Below, piece by piece: positions 44,465-55,075 of a stretch of 64,000 nucleotides of DNA. Position 1 is the stretch's first letter. Every line of letters begins with the position of its first letter. Made by a program: the position numbers and the translations under genes. A model generated the notes under the pieces. The model had not been told where the DNA came from. It was given only the letters and a program-made list of their open reading frames with translations, and did not search any database. The DNA is from Halieaceae bacterium (lineage in GTDB: Bacteria; Pseudomonadota; Gammaproteobacteria; Pseudomonadales; Halieaceae), in the NCBI GenBank assembly GCA_902631395.1, contig CACOYM010000001.1, forward strand, positions 124,001 through 188,000, given 5' to 3'.

Positions 44465-44947
44465 TCACACTGGTCCTTCAGCCTTCATGGTAGCCTGCAA
44501 GTAGTTTTGTTCCCCGACGCGGCCTAAAAGAGAAAGTTGCGTTTCTAGCCAATCCACGTGCTCTTCTTCGGCCTTAAGGATGCCCTTTGCAAGATCACGT
44601 GATACAAAATCCTTTTCATTTTCACAGCACTCGATCGTAGAGATAAGGTCGGCGTGCGCGACATGCTCAAGTTGCAAGTCAGATTCCAGCATCTCCCTCG
44701 GCGATTCGCCAATGCGCAATTGACCCAAATCTTGAAGATTTGGAATGCCCTCAAGAAAGAGAATGCGCTCGACGAGGGCATCGGCGTGCCTCATTTCGTC
44801 GATCGACTCGGAGTACTCGTGCTCTGCTAGTTCAGTCAGTCCCCAGTCCTTAAACATCTTTGAGTGCAGAAAGTACTGGTTAATCGCTACGAGTTCATTG
44901 TAAAGAATTTTGTTCAGATTCTTGAGGACCTCGGGATGACCTTTCAT
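44465..44947 (-). CDS. bfr: Bacterioferritin
   Basis: A 160-residue four-helix ferritin, the usual length. All ferroxidase residues fall at E. coli numbers: E18, E51, H54, E94, E127 and H130. The haem-ligand methionine is M52 (DEMRHAD). It oxidises Fe(II) and stores iron in a 24-mer shell. A good ribosome site precedes ATG 44947, and a Fur-like palindrome lies upstream. Bfd, its iron-release partner, is the next gene upstream on the same strand. Confidence 0.98.
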   Translation of the reverse strand: MKGHPEVLKNLNKILYNELVAINQYFLHSKMFKDWGLTELAEHEYSESIDEMRHADALVERILFLEGIPNLQDLGQLRIGESPREMLESDLQLEHVAHADLISTIECCENEKDFVSRDLAKGILKAEEEHVDWLETQLSLLGRVGEQNYLQATMKAEGPV

Positions 44948-45045
44948 AGTTTCTCCTCCTCACAGAAAACTGGATGGGTGTGACTATACAAAATTCTGCA
45001 AGCAGATGGGAAATAAATTATTGATTTTGCTTGTAAAAATGGTAA

Positions 45046-45066
45046 TGAGAAGTATTCGTATTCTCA
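45046..45066. promoter_or_regulatory. Fur-box-like palindrome upstream of bfr
   Basis: TGAGAAGTATTCGTATTCTCA has TGAGAA and TTCTCA outer arms nine bases apart, the spacing of the extended Fur site. It lies about 100 bases before the bfr start and touches the end of bfd. Confidence 0.6.
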
Positions 45067-45279
45067 AGCAGAGGCGAGCAGTGCCAAGGACGCAGACGTT
45101 TGCCTCAGTAGCAGCCCATCACAGGCGTCTTGGACCACTTTTGTAGCCTGTAGCAGGCACTTGCCGCACTGAGTAGAGCAACCTGTGCTACGGATGACCT
45201 CGTCGACCGATCTTGCGCCTGCGCATACTTCGTCACGGATGACGCGCTCAGTGACCCCTTTGCAAATACAGATGTACAT
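45064..45279 (-). CDS. bfd: Bacterioferritin-associated ferredoxin
   Basis: A 71-residue [2Fe-2S] protein. The cysteines of MYICICKGV and CSTQCGKC give the Bfd pattern (C-x-C...C-x2-C). It binds bacterioferritin and reduces the stored iron for release. It is cotranscribed with or adjacent to bfr on the minus strand, and a Fur-like box lies 20 bases upstream. Confidence 0.95.
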   Translation of the reverse strand: MYICICKGVTERVIRDEVCAGARSVDEVIRSTGCSTQCGKCLLQATKVVQDACDGLLLRQTSASLALLASA

Positions 45280-45298
45280 AGCTCGACGCTATTGGTAG

Positions 45299-45313
45299 TG
45301 AGAATGATTGTCA
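45299..45313. promoter_or_regulatory. Fur-box-like sequence upstream of bfd
   Basis: TGAGAATGATTGTCA differs from the 15-base core TGATAATGATTATCA at two positions. It begins 20 bases upstream of the bfd start codon, so Fur would repress bfd under iron-rich conditions. Confidence 0.72.
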
Positions 45314-45319
45314 ATAAGC

Positions 45320-45829
45320 TTATTGAGCGGTCCGGGAATAGTCGATAGCGATTAAAATCCAGTCGGCAAGGCCTCCGGGTGTCTCAAGCTGAATTTTGCT
45401 CCCCACGGGTTTGCCAAGTAATGCGTGCCCCAGGGGAGAATCGCACGATATTTTTCTCTGGTTTATGTCGATTTCGTCTGGACCGACAATCCGCCACCGC
45501 TCCTCCTCACCAACCTTGTTCTCAAGAGTGATCCAGGCGCCGAACCATACTCTATTGCGATCACCTAACGGTTCGCTCACCACGGTCACCGCATCAAGGC
45601 GTTTTCGCAAAAATCGCACGCGTGAGTCAATTTCTCGCAGTCGTCTCTTTCCGTAAATGTAATCACCATTCTCTGAGCGATCCCCGTTGGCTGCTGCGGC
45701 CGAGACAGCTTTGGTAACCTCAGGTCTTTCGATTTTCCAAAGCGCGTGCAACTCTGCACGCAGCGCTTGCTCACCTTCGGGGGTGATATAAGGGGATCCT
45801 GCTGGGCGAGAGGGTCTATACCGGGTCAT
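45320..45829 (-). CDS. greB: Transcript cleavage factor GreB
   Basis: A 169-residue Gre factor. The N-terminal coiled coil contains LRAELHALWKIERPEVTKAV and the loop NGDRSENGDYIYGKRRLREID with the acidic tip residues; the C-terminal FKBP-like domain follows. The RPEVT and REIDSRVRFLRKRLD stretches fit GreB rather than GreA. It rescues backtracked RNA polymerase by promoting transcript cleavage. ATG 45829 is chosen over a TTG two codons upstream. Confidence 0.95.
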   Translation of the reverse strand: MTRYRPSRPAGSPYITPEGEQALRAELHALWKIERPEVTKAVSAAAANGDRSENGDYIYGKRRLREIDSRVRFLRKRLDAVTVVSEPLGDRNRVWFGAWITLENKVGEEERWRIVGPDEIDINQRKISCDSPLGHALLGKPVGSKIQLETPGGLADWILIAIDYSRTAQ

Positions 45830-45992
45830 ATTCAAAGTTTAGGTGCTGCTGAGCAAGTGTGAAATGCCCTCAGCAATCGATAGTACAATCTTGCGCGATC
45901 AGCTTGTGCTTTGCCGCAATGCTAATATCGCCAGGGCGACCCCGTAGTTTGTTTGCCGCGTTGTTAAACGCGCCAGCGTATAATCATGGCCA

Positions 45993-46892
45993 ATGATCTT
46001 TAAGCCCAAAACAATTGCGTTACCCCGCGCCACGATCACTGAACGCGCGCGTTGTATCACAGTGTCTCTCTTGACCGTTTGCTGCGGCACAGCACCCCTG
46101 GTCGTGGCGGAAAGCATGGGGAACCCCGAACCATGCCTCGCACTTCAAGGAAACCGGGTGCAGGGGGGCATGTTGTGGGGGCAAACTTCGCCGACAGCAG
46201 AAATTCGTTTTGATGATAAGCCTGTACCGGTGTTACCCGATGGCCAGTTTTTGTTAGGCCTGGGGCGCGATGCGCCTGCCAATGTTGAGTTGGTCGTGGT
46301 AGCCGAGAAAGCTTGCGCGCAAACGGTGGCGGTAGCCCGCCGCAACTACCGCGTGCAAAGGATTGAGGGGGTGCCCCAGCAAACCGTAACGCCCAGCGAT
46401 GCGCACCTTGAGCGCATCCGCGTAGAGAGGCAAAAGGTGCGCATCGCCAAAGCGCGCCGATTGTCGCGCACTGACGGTCTATTGGCAGTGCAGCAGGGTT
46501 TTGTCTGGCCGGTAACAGGTCGCATCAGCGGTGTGTATGGGAGTCAGCGCATTTACAACGGAACCCATGGGACACCGCATTACGGCGTGGACATTGCGCG
46601 ACCTGAGGGCACACCGGTTCTCGCACCCGCTGCGGGAGAGGTCACCTTGGCGGAACCTGATTTGTTCTACTCCGGTGGGACCGTTATTCTGGATCATGGT
46701 TATGGGTTTTCGTCGTCCTTTTTGCACCTTAGCGAGGTGCATGTATCCTTGGGGGATCTTTTGTCTGCTGGTGATCTAATCGGCGCTATTGGCGCGACTG
46801 GGAGGGCGACCGGGCCGCACCTCGATTGGCGGATGAGCTGGTTCAGTCAGCGCATTGATCCGCAGTTACTGGTTCCCCCAATGCCTGAATAA
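45993..46892 (+). CDS. M23-family peptidase-like protein, exported
   Basis: A 299-residue exported protein with a signal peptide to about residue 40 and a C-terminal LytM/M23 domain from about 168. H196 and D200 (HYGVD) and H276 are present. The last ligand position, normally HxH, reads HLDWR, so Asp278 stands where the second histidine usually is. Members cut peptidoglycan cross-links or activate amidases; with this change, activity is uncertain. It lies 163 bases after the divergent greB gene. Confidence 0.85.
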   Translation: MIFKPKTIALPRATITERARCITVSLLTVCCGTAPLVVAESMGNPEPCLALQGNRVQGGMLWGQTSPTAEIRFDDKPVPVLPDGQFLLGLGRDAPANVELVVVAEKACAQTVAVARRNYRVQRIEGVPQQTVTPSDAHLERIRVERQKVRIAKARRLSRTDGLLAVQQGFVWPVTGRISGVYGSQRIYNGTHGTPHYGVDIARPEGTPVLAPAAGEVTLAEPDLFYSGGTVILDHGYGFSSSFLHLSEVHVSLGDLLSAGDLIGAIGATGRATGPHLDWRMSWFSQRIDPQLLVPPMPE

Positions 46893-46978
46893 GCGGTGTG
46901 CCGCTCGGAGGTGCTGCTTGGCGGTGCTCTGAGCATCCGGAGGGCTTATACTCTGCGTTTTGGCTCGAGAGAAATTCT

Positions 46979-47164
46979 GTGCTAGACCCCAAGCTACTTA
47001 ACATTTTGGTGTGCCCGGTCAGCAAAGCACCGCTTGTTTATGACGAAGACAAGCAAGAGTTGCTATGTAAAGCGAGCGGTCTTGCCTATCCTGTGCGTGA
47101 TGGCATTCCCGTGATGTTGGAGGAAGAGGCCCGCGCTTTGACCACGGACGAGAAGCTGGACTAG
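46979..47164 (+). CDS. Trm112-family small protein (YcaR-like)
   Basis: A 61-residue protein starting at GTG 46979 with GAGAG upstream. [22 protein letters not shown] and [11 protein letters not shown] are signatures of the Trm112/YcaR family, small zinc-binding-fold proteins that assist methyltransferases. The usual second cysteine pair is not seen, as in YcaR. A longer frame from 46898 has no family similarity upstream. Confidence 0.87.
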   Translation: MLDPKLLNILVCPVSKAPLVYDEDKQELLCKASGLAYPVRDGIPVMLEEEARALTTDEKLD

Positions 47165-47173
47165 GGACGCCCG

Positions 47174-47530
47174 ATGGCAGACACCATTTTTGGTAAGATC
47201 ACGCGCGGCGAGATCCCAACAGAGTTCCTATACCAGGACGAGCACTGCATCGTGATTCGCGACATCCAGCCGCAAGCCCCGACACACGTGCTAATTATTC
47301 CACGGAAGCCGATCCCACGCTTAGTGGACTCGCTGCCCGAGGACCAAACCCTACTTGGGCACTTGTTATTGGTCGCAGGCAAAGTGGCTGATCAGTTGGG
47401 AGTGGGCGATGCATTTCGACTCGTCATCAACAATGGTGAAGGCGGTGGGCAAACTGTATTCCACCTTCACCTACATATTCTTGCTGGCCGCGACATGGCC
47501 GAATGCCAACTCGTCTCGGACTTGAACTGA
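47174..47530 (+). CDS. hinT: HIT-family hydrolase (HinT-like)
   Basis: A 118-residue HIT protein. The start [21 protein letters not shown] and the triad HLHLHILAG match the HINT nucleoside phosphoramidase family. It hydrolyses AMP-lysine-like and other phosphoramidates. It lies nine bases after the Trm112-like gene, so the two are cotranscribed. Confidence 0.94.
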   Translation: MADTIFGKITRGEIPTEFLYQDEHCIVIRDIQPQAPTHVLIIPRKPIPRLVDSLPEDQTLLGHLLLVAGKVADQLGVGDAFRLVINNGEGGGQTVFHLHLHILAGRDMAECQLVSDLN

Positions 47531-47568
47531 GCCTCCTGGCCAAAAGCGCGCGCCTAGAGAGACATTTC

Positions 47569-50169
47569 ATGAAGACCGCCGATATTCGCGAAGCATTTCT
47601 CGCCTATTTTGAGTCACAGGCCCATACGCGCGTGGACTCGAGTTCTCTGGTGCCCACAGACGATCCAACTTTGCTCTTCACCAATGCTGGCATGAATCAG
47701 TTCAAAGAGACCTTTTTGGGCTTGGAGCAGAGGCCTTATCAGCGGGCTGTGACGGCACAGAAATGTGTGCGTGCCGGCGGGAAGCATAATGATTTGGAGA
47801 ACGTTGGTTACACCGCTCGCCACCATACGTTTTTTGAAATGTTGGGTAACTTTAGCTTCGGTGACTACTTCAAGCGCGAGGCGATTCGATTTGCCTGGCA
47901 GTTCTTGACCGAAACATTGCGTCTGCCGCCTGAGCGGTTATGGGTAACTGTCCACATCAGTGATGACGAGGCGGCAAATATATGGATAGATGAAATTGGC
48001 TTTGATCCTGCCAGACTTTCGCGACTTGATGAGGACAACTTCTGGCAAATGGGCGATACGGGCCCCTGCGGACCCTGTTCAGAGGTCTTTTATGACCATG
48101 GGCCCGATGTGCCTGGCGGCCCGCCAGGGAGTAAAGACGATGATCTCGACCGTTACATCGAGATCTGGAATTTGGTGTTTATGCAGTTCAACCGCGATGC
48201 GCAAGGGGAGCTCCATCCTCTGCCTGCGCCATCGGTCGATACCGGCATGGGACTTGAGCGTATTGCGGCGGTGCTGCAACACGTTCATTCTAATTATGAA
48301 ATCGATTTGTTCACGGCGCTCATTGCCGCGGTAGCAAAGCAACTGGGCACCGCGAATACTGAAGACAAATCACTCCGAGTGATTGCTGATCATTTGAGAT
48401 CAACAGCTTTCCTGATTGCAGACGGGGTGCTGCCGGGTAACGAGGGCCGTGGATATGTTCTGCGGCGTATCATTCGTCGCGCCATCCGCCATGGCAACAA
48501 GCTGGGTGCGCAGGGAACGTTCTTTGCCGCACTCGTACCTGATTTGTTGGCGCAGATGGGGGAGGCATATCCGCAACTGGCGGAGCAAGCGGCTGTAATT
48601 ACCGCTGCCTTGAAAGCAGAGGAAGACCAGTTTGCTCGAACGCTCGATAACGGCATGGCCATACTCGAGGAGTCGCTGGAGGGGATAACAGATCAAACGA
48701 TTCCTGGAGAGGTCATCTTTAAGCTATACGACACGTATGGCTTTCCGGTGGATCTCACCAATGACATTGCGCGTGAGCGCGGTCTGGTCCTTGATGTTGA
48801 CGGATATGACGCGGCCATGGCTACGCAACGGCAACGCTCGCAGGATCACGGTGGATTTAAGGTTGACTACAGCCAGAGCTTGAATATCGAGGGTGAAACA
48901 GACTTTGTTGGCTATGAGGCAGATCAAGCCGTCGGTTCTGTGGTCGCGATACTCGTTGACGGTGAAGCTGCAGCCTCACTAGAGCCTAGTCAGTCTGGTG
49001 TTGTGATTCTGGATCGCACTCCTTTTTATGGGGAAAGTGGTGGGCAAGTTGGAGACTCTGGTCGGTTACATGCCGATGGCGGCAAGCTTGACGTGAAGGA
49101 TACGACGAAAGTACAGGGCCATCACCTTCATCACGTTACCGTCACGTCAGGAAGCGTCGCGGTCGGAGATAGTGTTGACGCGCGGATCGATGCGCAGGTT
49201 CGGAATCGCACACGACTGAATCATTCAGCGACGCACTTGCTACACGAGGCGCTCCGGCGAGCGCTTGGCAATCACATCCGGCAGAAAGGTTCCCTGGTGG
49301 ATTCGCAGCGTCTGCGTTTCGACTTTTCACATGGCGAGCCGGTTTCGGCGGAAGTCCTCGCTGACATAACGCGCGTTGTAAACGAGCAGATCCGTGCCAA
49401 TGATGCCGTTTCGACTGAGCTGATGAGTATGGATGCGGCCATTGAAGCCGGTGCGATCGCACTATTCGGAGAGAAGTATGGGGAGGAGGTCAGAGTGCTC
49501 ACGATGGGCGTGGACCGGTTCTCTGTTGAACTTTGTGGTGGGACTCATGTCTCGCGTACCGGTGATATTGGCTTATTCCTGATAACGGCTGAGTCGGGTG
49601 TCGCCAGTGGAGTGCGGCGAATTGAGGCTGTCACCGGGGAGGTGGCGCTCTCCCACGTGACAAGTCTATCGCAGGAGCTGCAGTCAGTTTGCGGTGCGTT
49701 AAAGGCGACACCTGATAACGCGGCCGCCAAGGTTGGCGCTCTGCGTGCTGAGGTGCGAGAGCTCGAAAAAGAGTCCACACGACTGCGCCAGAAACTGGCG
49801 TCCTCTGCTGGTGGAGACCTGACACAAGAAGCTGTAGAGGTCGAGGGCCTTAAGGTATTGGCGGCCCAGATTGACGGCGCAACGGCCTCATCCCTGCGTG
49901 ACACGTTGGATCAGTGCAAGAATAAGCTGTGCTCGGGAGTAATACTTTTAGCTGCGGTTGAAAAAGGTAAAGTCGCTCTGGTTGCAGGCGTCACATCAGA
50001 CGCCACTGATCGGATTAAGGCAGGCGACATTATTAAACATTTTTCGGGTCAGCTCAGTGGTAAAGGGGGCGGTCGACCCGATATGGCCCAGGGTGGAGGC
50101 TCAGACGTTGCAGCGCTGCCTCAGGTATTGGCCTCTTTTCCCGATTGGGTGGCCGGTCAGTTACGGTGA
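47569..50169 (+). CDS. alaS: Alanine-tRNA ligase
   Basis: An 866-residue class II tRNA synthetase, close to the 876 of E. coli AlaS. The start [19 protein letters not shown] fits the family, and ATG 47569 has AGAGAG before it. Class II motif 1 appears in [15 protein letters not shown]. The editing domain has [12 protein letters not shown] and [13 protein letters not shown], its zinc-binding histidines and cysteine. The C-terminal oligomerisation part ends in [20 protein letters not shown]. It attaches alanine to tRNA-Ala and edits mischarged serine and glycine. Confidence 0.98.
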   Translation: MKTADIREAFLAYFESQAHTRVDSSSLVPTDDPTLLFTNAGMNQFKETFLGLEQRPYQRAVTAQKCVRAGGKHNDLENVGYTARHHTFFEMLGNFSFGDYFKREAIRFAWQFLTETLRLPPERLWVTVHISDDEAANIWIDEIGFDPARLSRLDEDNFWQMGDTGPCGPCSEVFYDHGPDVPGGPPGSKDDDLDRYIEIWNLVFMQFNRDAQGELHPLPAPSVDTGMGLERIAAVLQHVHSNYEIDLFTALIAAVAKQLGTANTEDKSLRVIADHLRSTAFLIADGVLPGNEGRGYVLRRIIRRAIRHGNKLGAQGTFFAALVPDLLAQMGEAYPQLAEQAAVITAALKAEEDQFARTLDNGMAILEESLEGITDQTIPGEVIFKLYDTYGFPVDLTNDIARERGLVLDVDGYDAAMATQRQRSQDHGGFKVDYSQSLNIEGETDFVGYEADQAVGSVVAILVDGEAAASLEPSQSGVVILDRTPFYGESGGQVGDSGRLHADGGKLDVKDTTKVQGHHLHHVTVTSGSVAVGDSVDARIDAQVRNRTRLNHSATHLLHEALRRALGNHIRQKGSLVDSQRLRFDFSHGEPVSAEVLADITRVVNEQIRANDAVSTELMSMDAAIEAGAIALFGEKYGEEVRVLTMGVDRFSVELCGGTHVSRTGDIGLFLITAESGVASGVRRIEAVTGEVALSHVTSLSQELQSVCGALKATPDNAAAKVGALRAEVRELEKESTRLRQKLASSAGGDLTQEAVEVEGLKVLAAQIDGATASSLRDTLDQCKNKLCSGVILLAAVEKGKVALVAGVTSDATDRIKAGDIIKHFSGQLSGKGGGRPDMAQGGGSDVAALPQVLASFPDWVAGQLR

Positions 50170-50177
50170 GTGTGTCG

Positions 50178-51704
50178 TTAGGTGTATTGTTGTCGCAGGA
50201 CGAACTTTTGCACTTTACCGGTGCTGTTTCTAGGTAATGCGTCAGTGTGGACGACCTGCTTCGGCCATTTGAACCGCGCAAGTTTGCCTTTGCACTGTTG
50301 GTGAATCTCTTCTATCGAGAGCTGCTCCCCGCTAATCGTAGCAACGACAGCGCAACCGACTTCCCCCCATCTCACGTCAGGCAATCCTATGATCGCGATT
50401 TCTCGCATGTCTGGGTGTGCCAATAGTACTGACTCCACTTCAGCGGGATAAACGTTTTCGCCGCCGGAGATGTACATGTCTTTGATCCGATCTTCGACTG
50501 AAAGGCGCCCCGTCTCATCCAGGCGCCCGATATCGCCAGATTTCAACCAATTCCCCACAAAAGCCTCTGCCGTGGCATCGGGTCGGTTCCAGTAACCGGG
50601 GGTCACCGCAGCACCGCGCATCCAGATCTCGCCCAGCTCACCGGGCAATGCCTGTTCGGCTTCCGATTTCATGATTTTCAAATCACCGTAGGGCAGCGCA
50701 CGACCCGCGTAACCTAGGTGCTTGGGCAAGTCCGCTTTCTGCGCCATGCAGACAACACCTGAAGTTTCGGTCATGCCGTAGACCTCCTGCAACAGAATGC
50801 CGCGTTCCTGCCACTCTTTGAGCATGGGCTCTGGAACCGACTCCGCTCCAGTTGCCGCTACGCGGAGCCTAGTAAAGTCGATATCGCTGATGTTGGGCAT
50901 TAGAGACATCGCACTCCACATAGCAGGCACTCCTCCAATGTTAGTAATAGCCAGGTCGGCGTCATCAATCGCCGCAAGCATCGCGCCGGGGTCAAAACTA
51001 CGCATTATGAGTTGCGGTATCCCGAATTTAGCAGTCATCAGCACAGACTGCATGCCGCCAATGTGGAAAAGCGGCATAACGTTGAGCACGCGGCTTTGCG
51101 TGCTTGCCTCGCTTGGTTGCAATAAATTGAGAGCAGAGGCGAGCATCATCCGCCGTGTGTACATCACGCCCTTGGGTTTACCCGTAGTGCCCGATGAGTA
51201 CATGATCATTGACAGCGTGTCGGCGTTGGCCGCAGCAGGTTCTATCGTGTCTCGATCCCAAATCAGAGCTTTTTCGTAGCCGCTGGGAGATCCATCCAGC
51301 GCTGTGTCCACCAATACAGATGGCAATACCGATTCGTCGATCTCGCTGATGACTCTCTCAAAGTCATGATCAAATAAGACAGCTGAAGGTTTGCTATCAC
51401 CGAGGATAAATGACAGCTCTGGAGGGGAGAGTCTAAAGTTGAGGGGTACGTAGACAGCGCCAATGCGCACAGTAGCGTAAAATATCTCCACCACGTCTGA
51501 GCTGTTAAGGCCGAGGTAGGCGACCCGATCGCCGGCACTGATGTTTTCTGCGATTAAACAATGAGCCAACGCATCAACTCGGCCATTGAATTCTCGCCAA
51601 GTGAATTCTCGATCAGCCGTCAAATCGCGTAATGCAAGGTTATCAGGCTGTACGCGCAATTGTTGGTGAATCCAGTCGTTATATAGCGGGTCAGAGTCGG
51701 CCAC
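50178..51704 (-). CDS. AMP-dependent acyl-CoA synthetase
   Basis: An adenylate-forming enzyme of about 508 residues. The P-loop-like YSSGTTGKPKGVMYT, the motif YGMTETSGV and the C-terminal ENVYPAEVESVLLAHPDM and LPRNSTGKVQKF are clear. It activates a carboxylic acid to acyl-CoA via acyl-AMP. The start is uncertain: family similarity begins near YNDWIHQQLRVQPDNLAL and GTG 51704 fits; a TTG at 51869 would add 55 residues of unlike composition. It is convergent with alaS and sits between alaS and lysC, which are usually neighbours. Confidence 0.88.
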   Translation of the reverse strand: MADSDPLYNDWIHQQLRVQPDNLALRDLTADREFTWREFNGRVDALAHCLIAENISAGDRVAYLGLNSSDVVEIFYATVRIGAVYVPLNFRLSPPELSFILGDSKPSAVLFDHDFERVISEIDESVLPSVLVDTALDGSPSGYEKALIWDRDTIEPAAANADTLSMIMYSSGTTGKPKGVMYTRRMMLASALNLLQPSEASTQSRVLNVMPLFHIGGMQSVLMTAKFGIPQLIMRSFDPGAMLAAIDDADLAITNIGGVPAMWSAMSLMPNISDIDFTRLRVAATGAESVPEPMLKEWQERGILLQEVYGMTETSGVVCMAQKADLPKHLGYAGRALPYGDLKIMKSEAEQALPGELGEIWMRGAAVTPGYWNRPDATAEAFVGNWLKSGDIGRLDETGRLSVEDRIKDMYISGGENVYPAEVESVLLAHPDMREIAIIGLPDVRWGEVGCAVVATISGEQLSIEEIHQQCKGKLARFKWPKQVVHTDALPRNSTGKVQKFVLRQQYT

Positions 51705-52022
51705 TGCTGTGATCTCATTATTATCGGATCGTCGACAGCCTAGTAGATCAGATCTGCTCTCACTTTTGCAAAGCCCATCTCTAACCAATTCGTCATCCAG
51801 CTGAGCTGAATTTAAGATCGCCTTTATTAGACACTTCCCCAAGTAATCACCAACCTGCTTCACTCGCAAAGTATCTATTCGCGGGCAATACCCAAAATTG
51901 ATTTACTGTTTTGACTGGTCGGCTAGTTGTCGCGAGCACTGGCATCATCACTGGTTCTCACTCGGGCTCGAATCGTGTTAAATACGCGCCCTTGTACTTC
52001 GACATCGCTGGTTCCGGATTTC

Positions 52023-53249
52023 ATGGCGCTGATTGTTCAGAAATATGGTGGCACCTCCGTTGGCTCTGTAGAGCGGATCGGTGCCGTAGCTGACAGAGTG
52101 GCTCGCTTTAAAAGCGACGGCCATGACGTCCTCGTGGTTGTCTCGGCTATGTCCGGCGAAACCAATCGCCTGATGGGACTTGCGAAGGATATTCAGAGTA
52201 ATCCTGCGCCACGTGAGCTTGATGCATTGTTGAGCACTGGGGAGAAGGTTACGACCGCGTTGCTCAGTATGGCGCTCGGTGAGCGCGCTGTTCGCGCGAG
52301 ATCTTTCAGCGCCAATCAGGTCGGCATACTGACAGACAGCGCACATAATAAGGCGCGTATTCAAGACATTCACGCAGAAGCGCTGCAGTCAGAACTCGAG
52401 GCTGGCGGCGTCCCAGTGGTGGCTGGATTCCAGGGTGTGGACGTTCAGGGCAACATGACGACTCTGGGGAGAGGTGGGTCAGACACCACTGCGGTTGCGC
52501 TTGCCGCGGCGCTAAAGGCCGATGAATGCCAGATTTATACTGATGTGGACGGTGTCTACACAACAGATCCAAGAATGGTGCATGGCGCCAAACGACTTAA
52601 CCGTATCACTTTTGAGGAGATGCTTGAGATGTCGAGCATGGGGTCAAAAGTACTGCAAATACGTTCGGTAGAATTCGCGGGTAAATACAAGGTGCCACTG
52701 CGAGTGCTTAGCAGCTTTGAGGACGGGCCTGGAACATTGATTACAACTGAGGAGGATGCCTCCATGGAAGCACCTGTAATTGCAGGAATAGCCTTTAATC
52801 GTGACGAGGCCAAGTTGACCGTGGTGGGGGTGCCGGATAACCCTGGTATTGCCTATCGCATTCTCGGCCCTGTTGGTGAGGCCAATATTGAGGTAGACAT
52901 TATTCTACAGAACAGTCGAGAGGAGAATTCGACTGACTTCACCTTCACGGTAGCGCGCGACGATATGGAATCTGCAGCTGATGCGCTCTCACCGGTTGTG
53001 GCGGAGCTTGGTGCGGGGGAGGTATTAACCGATGACCACATTGCGAAGGTGTCCGTTGTCGGTGTCGGGATGCGGTCACATTCAGGGGTCGCGGCAACGA
53101 TGTTTAAGGCGCTTGCAGATGTTGGTGTGAATATCCAGATGATCAGTACCTCCGAAATTAAAATCTCGGTGATCATCGAGGAAAAATATCTTGAACTGGC
53201 TGTGCGCAGCCTGCATTCTGCGTTCGGTCTCGATACAGTCGATACCTAG
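52023..53249 (+). CDS. lysC: Aspartate kinase
   Basis: A 408-residue aspartokinase. The start [15 protein letters not shown] is the family signature, and [20 protein letters not shown]-like [16 protein letters not shown] follows. Two ACT regulatory domains occupy about 260-405. It phosphorylates aspartate, the first step to lysine, threonine and methionine, and is usually feedback-inhibited through the ACT domains. The true start is ATG 52023; an upstream extension of 32 residues has no similarity. alaS-lysC-csrA order is typical of Pseudomonas-like bacteria. Confidence 0.97.
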   Translation: MALIVQKYGGTSVGSVERIGAVADRVARFKSDGHDVLVVVSAMSGETNRLMGLAKDIQSNPAPRELDALLSTGEKVTTALLSMALGERAVRARSFSANQVGILTDSAHNKARIQDIHAEALQSELEAGGVPVVAGFQGVDVQGNMTTLGRGGSDTTAVALAAALKADECQIYTDVDGVYTTDPRMVHGAKRLNRITFEEMLEMSSMGSKVLQIRSVEFAGKYKVPLRVLSSFEDGPGTLITTEEDASMEAPVIAGIAFNRDEAKLTVVGVPDNPGIAYRILGPVGEANIEVDIILQNSREENSTDFTFTVARDDMESAADALSPVVAELGAGEVLTDDHIAKVSVVGVGMRSHSGVAATMFKALADVGVNIQMISTSEIKISVIIEEKYLELAVRSLHSAFGLDTVDT

Positions 53250-53267
53250 CAGGGCGGCTGTCTGTTA

Positions 53268-53302
53268 GCCATTCTCGAGGAAATCCTGTACGCGAGAATG
53301 GC
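53268..53302 (+). repeat. 10-bp stem-loop between lysC and csrA
   Basis: GCCATTCTCG pairs with CGAGAATGGC around a 15-base loop. It has no T run, so it is not a strong terminator. It lies just upstream of csrA and could affect its transcription or mRNA stability. Confidence 0.5.
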
Positions 53303-53325
53303 GTTGATTAACAAGGATGTGAGTC

Positions 53326-53541
53326 ATGCTGATTTTGACGCGAAGAGTGGGTGAATCCCTTATAATTGGCGACGAAGTAACGATCACGGTTTTAGGGGTC
53401 AAAGGCAATCAGGTGCGTATCGGCGTTAAGGCACCCAAAGAAGTAGCAGTGCACCGCGAGGAAATCCTTGATCGAATGGCGGAGATCACATCCAACTGTG
53501 AAATAGAGGATGCGCCTTATGGAGAATCAGAAAAGGTCTGA
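53326..53541 (+). CDS. csrA: Carbon storage regulator CsrA
   Basis: A 71-residue RNA-binding protein. [18 protein letters not shown] and VAVHREEI are the invariant CsrA/RsmA motifs. It binds GGA-containing hairpins in mRNA leaders and controls translation of many genes. It is 76 bases after lysC. The usual neighbour tRNA-Ser lies 4.4 kb further on, after unrelated genes. Confidence 0.98.
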   Translation: MLILTRRVGESLIIGDEVTITVLGVKGNQVRIGVKAPKEVAVHREEILDRMAEITSNCEIEDAPYGESEKV

Positions 53542-53620
53542 TTGCACGGCGAGGTCTGCAACCACGGGTATCAAGACTCCTAGACTCATAATATTTCGAT
53601 CTTCGATGGCATGAAATTGC

Positions 53621-55021
53621 TCAGTTGCGCAAAGAGTCCAAGCGCATCAGGGTCAACAGTTGCATATGGAAAAGGTCTGTCGGCGCTGCTGTCGGTCTCA
53701 GTGGGCTCCGCTGCTGCGCTAAGGCCGCGTTGCTTGCCGTGTAAGACTCTAATACGTCGTTTGCCCCCGTTAGGTCATTCACCTTGGGGAAGCCCTGCGA
53801 CCTGCCGACGATGGCCCCGGAAGTGCCCTCGCCGAGCAAGATGTCGGTACTAGCTGTCGAAGCAGCAAAGTCGTTAGCTACGATGGCCCATCCCAATATG
53901 TCTCTGCCGACAAACCCCTGGGAGGCGTCGCCAGAGCTAAGATCTATCCAGTTGCCAGCTGCAGAGCGGAACTTATTACCGCTTATTAAACCGTCTTGGG
54001 TGTCAATCGCCACCAGCCCGCCGCCGGCAGTATTTACCGATACACCCTGAAAAGTATTGCCGGACACTGTCATGTTATGGGCAATGGCTTTGCCAGTTTG
54101 ACCCACTAGGATAGCTACGCCGCCTACAGAAAGCCCTCCATCGGTAAGCGTGTTGTTCTTTATGGTGGTGGTATTTGTATCCGGGGATGCAGCGGTACTG
54201 CCCACGTAGATGGCTGTGGTGCCCAAGCCAGAGGACGCCTCATAAGAATCGACATCATTAAAGGTGACTTTATTGGCCAAAATGGTGGTGCTTTGGTTCG
54301 CATTCAAGATGCTTATCGGGAGGCCGATACGGTCCATGGAGTTATAGTTGATGTCAACCTGTCCACCACCTCCAATGGAGGTCCGCACGCCAAATTCCAA
54401 ATCAAGCAGTTCCGATCGATTTACTTTCAGCGTACCTAATACTTTTTGATCAGAGCTATCACAACCTGGGGCCACATCTGCGGTTACTCCAACAATGGTG
54501 TCAGAGCCTTGGGTGCCTGTACCAGTGATTACTACCCGATCAACGTTTCCGAATACGGTTCTGGCTGAACAGTTGGCTGCATTGGAATAGAACGCTATCA
54601 CCGACGCCGCAGTTCCAGCAGAACATGGTGAATCGACCGAAATCGTCATGTTGCGAATAGACGCGTTGCCGACTTGAAACTCTATTGCAGTGCCGATGGT
54701 GTCCGAGCAATCCAGAGCCCCGTTCTCAATGCTTACAAGTGTGGATCCTTTGCTTCTTCCGCGGAGATCTCCTTGGAATCCTCTAGCGCCTACAGCACCG
54801 ATATCGTAACTACTGGAGGAGAGGAATATATCTCTAAACCCGGCCTCTACCGCAAAATCAAGTGCGCACTGGAGATTTTCGGTGTCATCACTAGAGTTAT
54901 CTGATGCCACTTCGATTGTTCCGCCGTTCAAAGTTACAGCACTGGAGCAATCAAGATCTTGCCCATTCACGGCTGTTGAAGTGAAGGCCACAAAAATCAA
55001 TAAGAAAAAAGGAACCCTCAT
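53621..55021 (-). CDS. Exported right-handed beta-helix-like protein
   Basis: A 466-residue secreted protein with a signal peptide (MRVPFFLLIFVAFTSTAVNG). Many short turns such as NASIRNMTISVD, STTILANKVTFND, TTTIKNNTLTDGG and NMTVSGNTFQGVSV give the repeated-Asn pattern of parallel beta-helices (pectate-lyase-like). Eight or more cysteines suggest disulfides. No catalytic residues of a known lyase are recognised. It is convergent with csrA, and a Fur-like box lies upstream, so iron control is possible. Function unknown. Confidence 0.75.
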   Translation of the reverse strand: MRVPFFLLIFVAFTSTAVNGQDLDCSSAVTLNGGTIEVASDNSSDDTENLQCALDFAVEAGFRDIFLSSSSYDIGAVGARGFQGDLRGRSKGSTLVSIENGALDCSDTIGTAIEFQVGNASIRNMTISVDSPCSAGTAASVIAFYSNAANCSARTVFGNVDRVVITGTGTQGSDTIVGVTADVAPGCDSSDQKVLGTLKVNRSELLDLEFGVRTSIGGGGQVDINYNSMDRIGLPISILNANQSTTILANKVTFNDVDSYEASSGLGTTAIYVGSTAASPDTNTTTIKNNTLTDGGLSVGGVAILVGQTGKAIAHNMTVSGNTFQGVSVNTAGGGLVAIDTQDGLISGNKFRSAAGNWIDLSSGDASQGFVGRDILGWAIVANDFAASTASTDILLGEGTSGAIVGRSQGFPKVNDLTGANDVLESYTASNAALAQQRSPLRPTAAPTDLFHMQLLTLMRLDSLRN

Positions 55022-55075
55022 TTTTTAGATCTCCTAGGCTGCGTGAATTGTGCGGATGAGTTCAGACGTGTTAAA

